Shown here: positions 1-7,031 of the stretch, piece by piece
Position numbering within the stretch: the stretch's first letter is position 1
Layout of the letters: each line of letters begins with the position of its first letter
Assembly: GCA_964474655.1 (NCBI GenBank)
Contig: CAYYTU010000002.1
Span: 1-64,000 of the forward strand
Reading direction: 5' to 3'
DNA length: 64,000 nt
Origin: CAYYTU01 sp964474655
Lineage (GTDB): Bacteria > Chloroflexota > Anaerolineae > B4-G1
Position numbers and translations under genes: made by a program
Notes under the pieces: model-generated
Databases searched by the model: none
What the model was told of the DNA's origin: nothing
The model's input: the letters and a program-made list of their open reading frames with translations, nothing else

Positions 1-6
1 GTAAAT

Positions 7-16
7 CACCTCCTTA
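7..16 (-). promoter_or_regulatory. Ribosome binding site of a gene lying left of the window
   Basis: On the minus strand this reads TAAGGAGGTG, a near-perfect Shine-Dalgarno sequence, followed by ATTTAC up to the window edge. A minus-strand gene must therefore start just outside position 1. A consensus -35 box (TTGACA on the minus strand, 66-71) lies upstream, but the -10 region around 43-49 is poor (TAACTT at 16-nt spacing), so the promoter is only tentative. The rest of 17-372 shows no supportable gene. Confidence 0.7.
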
Positions 17-372
17 GGTACGATTTCGCTTCTGTTTGCACAAAAGTTACGTTAGATACGCCCCCTGTCAAGTGTTGTTAGGGCAAAATCTTCCCGAAAG
101 ATTCCAAATACGACGAACCTGGCTGAGAATTCGCCTGAAAAGTGCCATCTGTGCACATTTATGCTCCTCCTGATCTTTGGGAAGATCACCAACGCTCAAG
201 AAAGGGACTATCGATTTCCAAAGTCTTATGGAATTACCCCCTGATTTCCAGATACAAGCGGATAACTAACGCGCAACACGCCCAGCTGCCAGCCGCTTCG
301 AGCCGCCCGCAAACGCCCCAGAATCCCTTCCAATCCACCGCTAACGGCCCTGCCTTTCATCTTCGCACCCCG

Positions 373-1995
373 CTAGACCAGCGACAGCCCCAGCCAGACC
401 GCCAGGGAGCCGAATAGGACCACCATGCCTAACTTGACCGTCGCGGCGTTACTCTGCAAGAACCTGGTCAGATCCTTTGAGGTGGTACCGTAGTAGGCCA
501 GGATGAAGACCACGATCAACGGCAAAACGAAGAGCAAGTTGTAAAGCGTCAGATAGCCGATGGCACGCCCACGCAACTCCGGCACGCTGGTGACAAAGAT
601 GATCGTGGGAAGATAGACCTGACCGGTGCAGGCGAGCTCCAGGAAAGAGACGACCACGCCGGTCACGAAAGAGCCCACCACGTAGGTCTCCGACTTACGC
701 CCACGGCGGATGACAGCGTTGATGCGTTGGCGCAGGTTGTGGGGTAAATTCAATCTCATATCGCCAATCTCCCCCCGCTGCGCCTTCAGGAAGTCCCCGA
801 AGCTGAAAATAGCCAATCCAGCGCAAAGCACTGCCGTCAGACCATAGACCCAACGCCCTAGCCTGGTCAACACATCGCCCAACATCCCCAAGACTTTGTA
901 GAACCCCAACCCGACCGCCAGATAAGCGAGGAATACCCCCAGTGTGAACGCCACGCCCACCGCCAGCACCTCTTTCCCCTCCCGCCCGCTCAACGTGAGA
1001 TAAGAGACGAAGAAAACGAGGGTAGCGAAGGCACACGGATTCAGGCCGTCCACGAGCCCGGCGAAAACGACAGTCAAGGCGCCGAAGGACTGGAAGCGTG
1101 CGATGATGTTCTGCTGGGCCACCTGCGGATCGAAGTCCGCCCACGCGCGCGCGGCGCCGGTGGAAGCGTACTTTTCAGCCAGCTCCAAGATCGCAGCAGA
1201 GGTAATCTGGGCGCCGATCAAGTAATCTTCGCCCACGAAGAGCGCCGGAGTCGCCATGCGCTTCTCCTCGGGGACGTTGAAAGTCTCGCCCAGCCATTCC
1301 GCCAGCGCGGCATTCTCTTGAACGTCCATCTCCTTGACCATCAGCTGGGGATATTTGCTTCGGGCGTATTGAATATCGTACTCAGCGCGGCTGCACTCCT
1401 GGCAACCGACCTGGTAGAAATACGCGATCCAGATCGGGGCCGGGCCTTCGCAAGCCTCCTCGTCCTCCTCGTCGCAAGGTTCCAGCCCTTCGCTGCCGCC
1501 CCCAAAAGGGGTAAAAGCCAGGCTGTCAGCGTCGCTTTCTTCCACCGTGATCGCCTCCAGGCCCGGAATGTCTGGCCAGGATGTGCCGCCTTCCTCCAGG
1601 CAGGTATCGAGCAAGTATGGCAGCCGCTGGTGAATGGTTTCCTCACCAACAAGCGCTTGCCCGCCGACGATCAGCATCGGCAATCCGCGCTCCTGCGGGG
1701 CCACGTCGAACGCCTCCTCGGCATTGATCATTAACTCGTAGTTTTCGGGATCAGATATCTCGATCGACCTGATCTGGAGCCGGTCACCGTACTCGTTCTG
1801 GAGCGGGGAGAGCAAATCCTCCATAATCGTCTTGCAATGCGGACAATCATCAGCGTAGAAGTAGACCATCCTCACGCTTGCGCTCTGAGCCTGGACGGTG
1901 GCGTCCCCTATGAAAGAGAAAGCCAGCAAGGCCAGTAAAGCCATCACGATCCACAGCCGATGTCTCAGAGGCGTGATCAATTTCAGATCTTCCAT
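373..1995 (-). CDS. DsbD/CcdA-like membrane thiol-disulfide protein with two N-terminal thioredoxin-like domains
   Basis: A 540-residue protein. Residues 15-37 look like a signal anchor. Two thioredoxin-like domains follow: the first has CPHC at 51-54, the second CQEC at 198-201. An acidic, Glu/Asp-rich linker lies between them around residues 175-185. From about residue 300 there are roughly six hydrophobic segments of the CcdA/DsbD transmembrane type, with cysteines in NPCAF (C321) and in ELACTGQ (C456), the positions expected for the electron-carrying pair. DsbD-like proteins pass electrons from cytoplasmic thioredoxin across the membrane to extracytoplasmic thiol targets; having two outward thioredoxin-like domains before the membrane part is a less usual order. 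The start ATG follows GGAGG at about 7 nt. The gene stands alone with its own promoter, so its target (cytochrome c maturation, disulfide repair or metal handling) is not shown by context. Family is secure; exact role is not. Confidence 0.85.
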   Translation of the reverse strand: MEDLKLITPLRHRLWIVMALLALLAFSFIGDATVQAQSASVRMVYFYADDCPHCKTIMEDLLSPLQNEYGDRLQIRSIEISDPENYELMINAEEAFDVAPQERGLPMLIVGGQALVGEETIHQRLPYLLDTCLEEGGTSWPDIPGLEAITVEESDADSLAFTPFGGGSEGLEPCDEEDEEACEGPAPIWIAYFYQVGCQECSRAEYDIQYARSKYPQLMVKEMDVQENAALAEWLGETFNVPEEKRMATPALFVGEDYLIGAQITSAAILELAEKYASTGAARAWADFDPQVAQQNIIARFQSFGALTVVFAGLVDGLNPCAFATLVFFVSYLTLSGREGKEVLAVGVAFTLGVFLAYLAVGLGFYKVLGMLGDVLTRLGRWVYGLTAVLCAGLAIFSFGDFLKAQRGEIGDMRLNLPHNLRQRINAVIRRGRKSETYVVGSFVTGVVVSFLELACTGQVYLPTIIFVTSVPELRGRAIGYLTLYNLLFVLPLIVVFILAYYGTTSKDLTRFLQSNAATVKLGMVVLFGSLAVWLGLSLV

Positions 1996-2110
1996 TTGAC
2001 CGCTTTACCTCCGTCGGTACTTTCTGACAAGTGAAAACCCGGCTTCTCATCCAAAGGGCCGGAAACCGAGCTTCTTATACTCCCTCGGATAAGGGAGGCT
2101 TCTTTTGGTT

Positions 2111-2138
2111 ATTATGCCACAACCTGGAGAATGGACAA
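2111..2138 (-). promoter_or_regulatory. Probable promoter of the DsbD/CcdA-like gene
   Basis: On the minus strand, TTGTCC (2133-2138), a 16-nt spacer and CATAAT (2111-2116) resemble a sigma-70-type promoter. A short hairpin (CTCCCT...AGGGAG, 2080-2097) would lie near the start of the transcript, in the 5' leader of the gene starting at 1995. Confidence 0.45.
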
Positions 2139-2338
2139 CTTTAACCGCTCGGTAATGGTTACATATTAACTGATGGCTGACTAGAGCTCAAGTACAGCCT
2201 CGCTCTGCACATTGGATAAATTGCTTCCCACCCCACATATACTGTTTTCTCGAGTAATGGGGGCAGGGCCGCTAATATCCGGAATTGACGGTAGTGCTTA
2301 CTTGCAAGCAAAGTCCTCCATCAGTCAAAACTTAACCA

Positions 2339-2919
2339 CTACCCGAAGTCGATCGTCATCCGGCCCACGCGACCGTGCGTCAGGTTGAACTAGCTCTCCA
2401 ACCGCCCGCCCGCATCGACGTGGGCGTGCGTGGTGGGCAGCACCTCGACGCCACCGTGAGGGCCCCTCGCTATAGCGCATTGTGGCGCCCGGGCCGACGT
2501 GAATCTGGGCTTCCATCACGTGCTGAAGGTCGACCGCGTGCGGAAACGTGCAATGGGCTAAGAAGCCGATTTCGGCTCCTTCGCCGATCTCGAATTGAGA
2601 ATCGATCCTTTGCACCCCCCTCCTCGGCCGTCATACCGAAGCAAAGGTGCACCGGATGCTCAACTTTGGTGCCCGGCGCGACGGTGATGCGCGCGCGGAC
2701 GCCTTCCTCCATCTCCTCGGCCTCAATGGTCACGCCCTCAATCTCATTGACAGACAATACCTGGTTAGCGTTAACCACCGCACTGGCCACACGCGGCGTC
2801 TGCAAGATATCCGGTTTTCCGCCAGCCTCCTCGTAGGCTTCCAGGATGGCCCCAAATTCACCGCCCCACTCGGGGTCGCGGTTCTCTATCGTGATTGATG
2901 TCTTGGCAGCGTTACTCAT
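2339..2919 (-). pseudogene. Decayed SufB/SufD-type scaffold gene, frameshifted and truncated
   Basis: Three successive reading frames together spell a SufB/SufD-like N-terminal and central region. Frame 1 runs from ATG 2919 to a run of six Gs (complement 2615-2620). One G too many pushes translation out of frame; the homology resumes as VQRIDSQFEIGEGAEIGF. Near 2458-2472 a second frame change occurs, apparently with loss of a few codons (after MRYSE; the third frame begins HGGVEVLPTTHAH). That third frame holds an in-frame TAG (2390-2392) before FNLTHGRVGRMTIDFG and then stops at 2339. About 190 residues of homology remain, against roughly 300-450 for intact family members, so the C-terminal part is missing. 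It overlaps the end of sufC by 8 nt, the arrangement of a once translationally coupled operon. SufB/D with SufC assembles Fe-S clusters; this copy cannot make a full protein. Sequencing error could explain the homopolymer shift but not the TAG plus truncation. Confidence 0.8.
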
Positions 2920-3704
2920 CCTCGCACACTCCTTCGGTCACCACACGCTGATAGGTGCCACCGGCCTCCTCGTCCCAAGGCTGGCTGCCCAACAGATCGC
3001 CATGCGGGCGACAGCGTTGCGCGAAGTAATCACGCACCTCCTCCGGCGATCCGGTGCTGACGACAGCGCCGCCACACATCAGAGAGGCTCGATCGGCGAC
3101 AGCGACCATCTCATCACGATGCGTGATCAGAAGCACAGCTATGCCCTCGCTGGCCATACGGCGGACCAGGTTGATGACGTCTTCCATACCCAGCACGTCA
3201 ATGCCCGAATCGGGCTCGACCAAGATCGCCATCTGGGGTCGCATAGCATAGACCGCCGCCAGCTCGATCCGCTTTCGCTCGCCTCCGGAGAGGGCGCTGT
3301 TGACCGCGCGCCCCATATAAGCTCTCGGAGACAGGGCGACTGCCTCCAGAGCTTCCTCAATCCGCTCTCGCAAAGGGTTCTTCATACCCAAAGCCAGATA
3401 ATCGGCCGTAGGTAAACCCTCGAGGCGAGCCGGGGCCTGCCACGCCAGCGTCAATCCGCGACGGGCCCGCTCGGTCACGCCAAGCTCGGTGATCTCCCCA
3501 CCGTCGAATAAAATGCGACCCCGCTTGGGTTTACCCCTCGGCGCCCATCAACGTGAGCGCCAAGCTAGTCTTGCCGGAGCCGTTCAGCCCCAGCAGAGCA
3601 TGCACCTCGGCGGGCTTCACTTCCAGATCGACCCCGCGCAGTACTTCAGCGCCGGGGCGCTGGACCCACACATCTTCCACTTCCAGCAGCACGTTATTTT
3701 CCAT
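2912..3704 (-). pseudogene. sufC: SufC-like Fe-S assembly ATPase, frameshifted and lacking the Walker B aspartate
   Basis: The 5' part (from ATG 3704 after GAGGGG) encodes an ABC ATPase start with Walker A GLNGSGKTS. It ends at a TAA created by one extra G in a run of four (complement 3534-3537). Removing one G joins it in frame to GKPKRGRILFDGGEITELG and the rest of SufC, including the signature LSGGERKR. The Walker B region reads MAILVEPDSGID (Val codon at 3218-3220) where the family has a leading Asp (ILDEPDSGID), a one-base GAC-to-GTC change that should abolish ATP hydrolysis. Frameshift plus active-site loss, beside a wrecked sufB, argues for genuine decay. The downstream open segment (2912-3478) would encode an ATPase without a P-loop. 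SufC normally powers the SufBD scaffold in the cytoplasm. Confidence 0.8.
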
Positions 3705-3776
3705 CATACCCCTCAACTGTTGACGGTTCGGGCTTGATTGAGCTGATACCGTGGTACGTAAACTATCGAGAGGAAT

Positions 3777-3804
3777 AGTATACTGTTTTCGCTGGACGAC
3801 GCAA
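3777..3804 (-). promoter_or_regulatory. Possible promoter of the suf remnant
   Basis: On the minus strand, TTGCGT (3799-3804), a 16-nt spacer and TATACT (3777-3782) lie about 75 nt upstream of the sufC start at 3704. The -10 box is good and the -35 box weak. The regulatory region may thus have outlived the genes. Confidence 0.4.
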
Positions 3805-3910
3805 GATAACGCGCCAAAGGAATTTTGAACAAGTCATCTAGCGAAAACTTGACCACACAACGATCTTAACTCAATCGTAACGCCTTTGCAACAGCGGCAT
3901 ATGTGACCTG

Positions 3911-3919
3911 TGTTATCAT
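3911..3919 (+). promoter_or_regulatory. Extended -10 promoter element upstream of the FHA-GAF kinase
   Basis: TGTTATCAT is an extended -10 motif (TG, one base, TATCAT) with no convincing -35 box. Transcription from about 3926 would leave a roughly 40-nt leader before the TTG start at 3967. Confidence 0.4.
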
Positions 3920-3966
3920 TGAGGTGTTGATTGCTGCTAAAGTTTTATGCTACAAGGAGATCAACA

Positions 3967-6099
3967 TTGACTGACAATCGCTACAACTTGATGGTGACGA
4001 AAGGACCTCACGCAGGCGAAGTATTTGCCCTCGACGATAGCGTGCTGACGCTGGGACGAGCGTCAGACAGCGATATTGTACTGGATCACGCTCAAGTCTC
4101 GCGGCACCATGCCAGGGTCACACGACAGCCCGAGGGGGTGTTAGTTGAGGACCTGAGCAGCACGAACGGGACGTTTGTGAAGGGAGAGCGATTGTATGAG
4201 GCACAACCGGCATCCGCCGGTGACGTGATTGACCTGGGCGAGGCAATCTCCCTCAAGGTGACGAAAGGAACCGCTCTCCAGACCGAAAGTGTGGTCATAG
4301 CGCTCCTGGAGGAGCTCAAGGAAGCTCAATCAGATCTTGCCAGCTCGCCCGAAATTGAGCGTGATGCCCTGATCAAGCGCCTGGCGGAATGGCAAGCGAT
4401 GGTGGAAAAATGGACCGACGGGATGGCTCCCCAATACGACCCGAACACTTTCTACGAGATCATCCGCGTGATGAATTCATCGCTTGACCTTTCGGATACA
4501 TTGACCCTGGTGATGGACTCATTGATTCGCCTCACGGACGCCGAGCGGGGATGTCTGATGTTGCTGGATGAGAACGGCGATCTCACTATGCGAGCAAGCA
4601 GGCACTTCGATCGACAAGACGTTGATAGCTCCGATATCGAGATCAGCCACACCGTGGTGCAAGAGGCATTGGACAGCGAGGAGCCGGTGTTGACCACAAA
4701 CGCCCAGCACGACCCGCGCTTTTCCAGCCACCAGAGCGTCGTAGGGTACCACCTGCGCTCAATTGTGTGCGTCCCCCTACTTGTTCGTGAACGCGCCATT
4801 GGCGCCCTCTACCTGGACAATCGCATCCGAGAGGGCGCTTTCTCTAAGGATGATATTCCGGTATTGACCGCCTTCGCCAATCAAGCAGCCATTGCAATCG
4901 AGAACGCCCGGCTCTATACGATGACCGATCAAGCGCTCGCGGACCGGGTGGAGGAGCTGACGACCTTACAGCAAGTCGATCGCGATCTGAACGCTTGCCT
5001 GGACTTCGACCGTGTGTTGGACCTGACGCTTTCCTGGGCGTTACGCGCAACGGATGCATCGACAGGGCTTCTGTCCATCCTGGATGAAGAGGGGCAAGTC
5101 AAGAAGAGCATCAGATCCAGCAAGAATGAAGCCAGGATAGACGCGCTAGAACCGGAAGAGATAGCCCTGGTGAGACGAAGCGCTGAACCGATCGTTGTCG
5201 GTCGACTGCGCATATTAGTCCCCCTTCGTCTGGAAGGACGAACAATGGGCGTTTTGGACCTACGGAGCGAAGGTGCGCCTCTGCTCCGGGCCGGACGGGC
5301 CGAGCTGGCCGGTCGACTGGCCGACCATGCTGCTGTGGCCATTGAAAACGCCCGTCTGTACGAGCAAGTCCAGCAAGCCAACCGGGCCAAGTCGGAGTTT
5401 GTCTCTATCGTGGCCCACGAACTACGCACCCCGATGACTTCCATCCGCGGCTACGCCTCTATGCTGGAAAAGGAGATGGTGGGGCCTTTGACCCCTCAGC
5501 AGAAGAAATTCGCGCACACGATCCATCGCAACGTGGACCGCATGAAAGTGCTGGTTTCCGATCTACAGGATATTTCTCGCCTCGAAACGGAGCAGCTGCG
5601 GCTTGAACCGCGCCCTATAGCCCTGAGCGACGCCTTAGAGGACGCACTTCAATCGACCAGAGCACAGATGGAGAAGCAAGCACAACAGCTAAGCGTGGAC
5701 GTTTCGGATGACCTGCCACTGGTCCAAGCCGACTCGATCCGGCTGGCGCAAATCCTGATCAATTTGCTCAGCAACGCGCGTAAATATACCCCACAAGGGG
5801 GCAAAATCCACGTGCAGGCATGGCAAGAGGATAAGTACGTCCATTGTAAAGTCTCCGACACCGGGATCGGAATCTCTCCAGAGGACCAAGCCCAGCTTTT
5901 CACCAAGTTCTTCCGCTCTGATGCTCCCAAAGTACAGGAGACGAACGGTACTGGGCTGGGGTTGTGCATCACCAAGAATCTGGTGGAGCTTCAGGGGGGG
6001 ACGATCGACGTGTCTAGCGCAGTCGGCAAGGGGACCACATTTACATTCACCATCCCGATCGCCTCCGGAGATTCCCTTCCAGAAGAAGACACTCAGTGA
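3967..6099 (+). CDS. FHA-GAF-GAF sensor histidine kinase
   Basis: A soluble kinase of about 710 residues. Order of parts: an FHA domain (residues about 8-85, with LGRASDSD, SRHHAR and NGTFVKG phosphothreonine-loop motifs); a typical GAF domain (about 150-310); a second, shorter GAF-like region (about 325-460); HisKA with VAHELRTP (phosphoacceptor His484); and a HATPase domain with N box (NLLSNARKYTP), DTGIGI and GTGLGL. There is no membrane segment, so input is cytoplasmic. An FHA domain implies recruitment to a phosphothreonine protein, a link between Ser/Thr-kinase and two-component signalling. TTG at 3967 is taken as start because AAGGAG (3954-3959) sits 7 nt before it; the reading frame is open further upstream (to TTG 3931) but without a binding site. 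No response regulator is adjacent. Family certain; ligand and output unknown. Confidence 0.9.
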   Translation: MTDNRYNLMVTKGPHAGEVFALDDSVLTLGRASDSDIVLDHAQVSRHHARVTRQPEGVLVEDLSSTNGTFVKGERLYEAQPASAGDVIDLGEAISLKVTKGTALQTESVVIALLEELKEAQSDLASSPEIERDALIKRLAEWQAMVEKWTDGMAPQYDPNTFYEIIRVMNSSLDLSDTLTLVMDSLIRLTDAERGCLMLLDENGDLTMRASRHFDRQDVDSSDIEISHTVVQEALDSEEPVLTTNAQHDPRFSSHQSVVGYHLRSIVCVPLLVRERAIGALYLDNRIREGAFSKDDIPVLTAFANQAAIAIENARLYTMTDQALADRVEELTTLQQVDRDLNACLDFDRVLDLTLSWALRATDASTGLLSILDEEGQVKKSIRSSKNEARIDALEPEEIALVRRSAEPIVVGRLRILVPLRLEGRTMGVLDLRSEGAPLLRAGRAELAGRLADHAAVAIENARLYEQVQQANRAKSEFVSIVAHELRTPMTSIRGYASMLEKEMVGPLTPQQKKFAHTIHRNVDRMKVLVSDLQDISRLETEQLRLEPRPIALSDALEDALQSTRAQMEKQAQQLSVDVSDDLPLVQADSIRLAQILINLLSNARKYTPQGGKIHVQAWQEDKYVHCKVSDTGIGISPEDQAQLFTKFFRSDAPKVQETNGTGLGLCITKNLVELQGGTIDVSSAVGKGTTFTFTIPIASGDSLPEEDTQ

Positions 6100-6190
6100 T
6101 CAAGCCCTTCCCATTGCGCCCTGAAATCACTCGCAATCGTCCCTCGACAAACGCAGGGTGATTGCTCGCCAATTTGGTTTTCAGAGCTAT

Positions 6191-6270
6191 CGTCATTCCG
6201 AACGTAGTCTTCCGAGCGGAGCGAGGGACACGAAGTGGCCTGTGGTGAGCAGCGTCGAACCAAGGAATCT
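6191..6270. repeat. Short dispersed intergenic repeat (REP-like)
   Basis: The sequence begins GTCATTCCGAACGTAGTC and ends CAAGGAATCTT, with imperfect internal inverted repeats. It resembles the 'GTCATTCCGAGC...GAGGAATCT' type of intergenic repeat common in many environmental genomes. It fills part of the 500-nt gap between the kinase and the tRNA. No coding sense is visible. Confidence 0.45.
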
Positions 6271-6344
6271 TGCCTACTGGGGATGATCTTCAGTTCAGAA
6301 AGAGCGAGTTTCCTCGATTCGTCCGCTCACTCGGAATAACGCGA

Positions 6345-6490
6345 TAATACTACAACAAGATTTCAACGAATCGATCCCTCGATAGTCATCCTGTGCCGTT
6401 CGGCTGAGATCACGCCGAAGCATGTCGGATGACGACTTGCCAAAAATCGCCCCCTTCATCAAGCTAAAGTCCGGCATCTCTAGAATAAAC
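6345..6490. mobile_element. MITE-like element, copy 1 (decayed right end)
   Basis: Copy 1 of a three-copy family (others at 38632-38790 and 55203-55364). The left end TACTACAACAAGATTTCAAC matches the terminal sequence of the other copies. Inside is the shared palindromic core (GTCATCCTG...CGTTCGGCTGAG...CACGCCGAAG...TCGGATGACGACTTG). The right end (TCTCTAGAATAA) looks like a worn version of TCTCGTTGTAGTAATA. It encodes no transposase and is too short to be autonomous. Confidence 0.6.
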
Positions 6491-6491
6491 A

Positions 6492-6521
6492 AAGGGCACT
6501 TCATTATGTTGAAGTACCCTT
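6492..6521 (-). terminator. Probable terminator downstream of tRNA-Pro
   Basis: On the minus strand a 12-bp stem (AAGGGTACTTCA pairing with TGAAGTGCCCTT, one G-U pair) with a 6-nt loop is followed by TGTTTATTCT. It lies 80 nt beyond the 3' end of the tRNA. Confidence 0.5.
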
Positions 6522-6601
6522 ATCACAGCACCTAATGTATTTCACTCTTGGAAGTTACATAGTAGGTTCCCACGAAGAGACGTCAAAACCGCCTTCAAAA
6601 G

Positions 6602-6676
6602 TCGGGGCGCGGGGATTTGAACCCCGGACCTCTACAACCCCATTGTAGCGCGCTAGCCAAACTGCGCCACGCCCCG
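6602..6676 (-). tRNA. tRNA-Pro (anticodon GGG)
   Basis: The minus strand folds into a full cloverleaf. The acceptor stem is CGGGGCG with CGCCCCG and discriminator A73. The D arm is GCGC...GCGC, the anticodon arm is CTACA-ATGGGGT-TGTAG with anticodon GGG, and the T arm is CGGGG-TTCAAAT-CCCCG. The C1:G72 pair with A73 is the normal bacterial proline identity. CCA is not encoded. It has its own promoter 11 nt upstream. Confidence 0.95.
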
Positions 6677-6686
6677 CATGGACAAC

Positions 6687-6715
6687 ATTATACCAGAGAG
6701 CATATAATCTGGCAA
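6687..6715 (-). promoter_or_regulatory. Promoter of tRNA-Pro
   Basis: On the minus strand, TTGCCA (6710-6715), a 17-nt spacer and a perfect TATAAT (6687-6692) end 10 nt before the mature 5' end of the tRNA. Confidence 0.8.
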
Positions 6716-6916
6716 GTCTACACGGGGCAAAAACCCGATGTTCCAGGGAACCTGGCACCGAAAGCATTTTTCATCTCGCAGACAAGACACTTCGAAGGTT
6801 CTGAAGAGAGAACCCGACCCGTGATTTGACGAGTGGCAGAGGATGAAGTAGACTAAAGCAGAATCTATAGCGTGCAGATCAGATCAGAAAGGGTAAGCGT
6901 TCAGGGATAGTGCTCT

Positions 6917-6935
6917 GGCGGGGTTTGTAACCCTC
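6917..6935. repeat. GGGTTTG-type hairpin repeat
   Basis: GGCGGGGTTTGTAACCCTC is one member of a small palindrome family in this window (others at 11632-11654, 11699-11717 and 29882-29904). The centre GGGTTTGTAACCC is self-complementary. The rest of 6716-7031 shows no gene. Confidence 0.45.
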
Positions 6936-6996
6936 TACTGATAGAATTTACACAGAAATAGCACGCCCAATCATCTCCTCGTTTAAGTCGGGGGTT

Positions 6997-7017
6997 GCCC
7001 CCCCTAAGCGGGGGGGC
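6997..7017 (+). promoter_or_regulatory. Very GC-rich hairpin directly upstream of the 7032 gene
   Basis: G, seven Cs, TAAGC, seven Gs, C gives an 8-bp stem with a 5-nt loop. It ends 15 nt before the TTG start and adjoins the ribosome binding site GGGAGG (7021-7026). No T-run follows, so it is not a classical terminator; it could hold down translation initiation. Confidence 0.5.
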
Positions 7018-7031
7018 CCAGGGAGGTTCTC

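Noticed and set aside
142..417. Open frame of 91 codons on the plus strand
   Set aside because: Overlaps the end of the DsbD-like gene antisense, has no ribosome binding site and its composition is not protein-like.
3478..3716. Programmed frameshifting to make full-length SufC
   Set aside because: The Walker B Asp is lost and the neighbouring sufB gene has a stop and truncation, so a working product is unlikely even with frameshifting.
6295..6504. Small frames with a shared RRELSRT.QDDYRGI-type peptide in the MITE copies
   Set aside because: The peptide similarity between copies follows from DNA similarity of the repeat; frames are short, lack binding sites and are broken in some copies.
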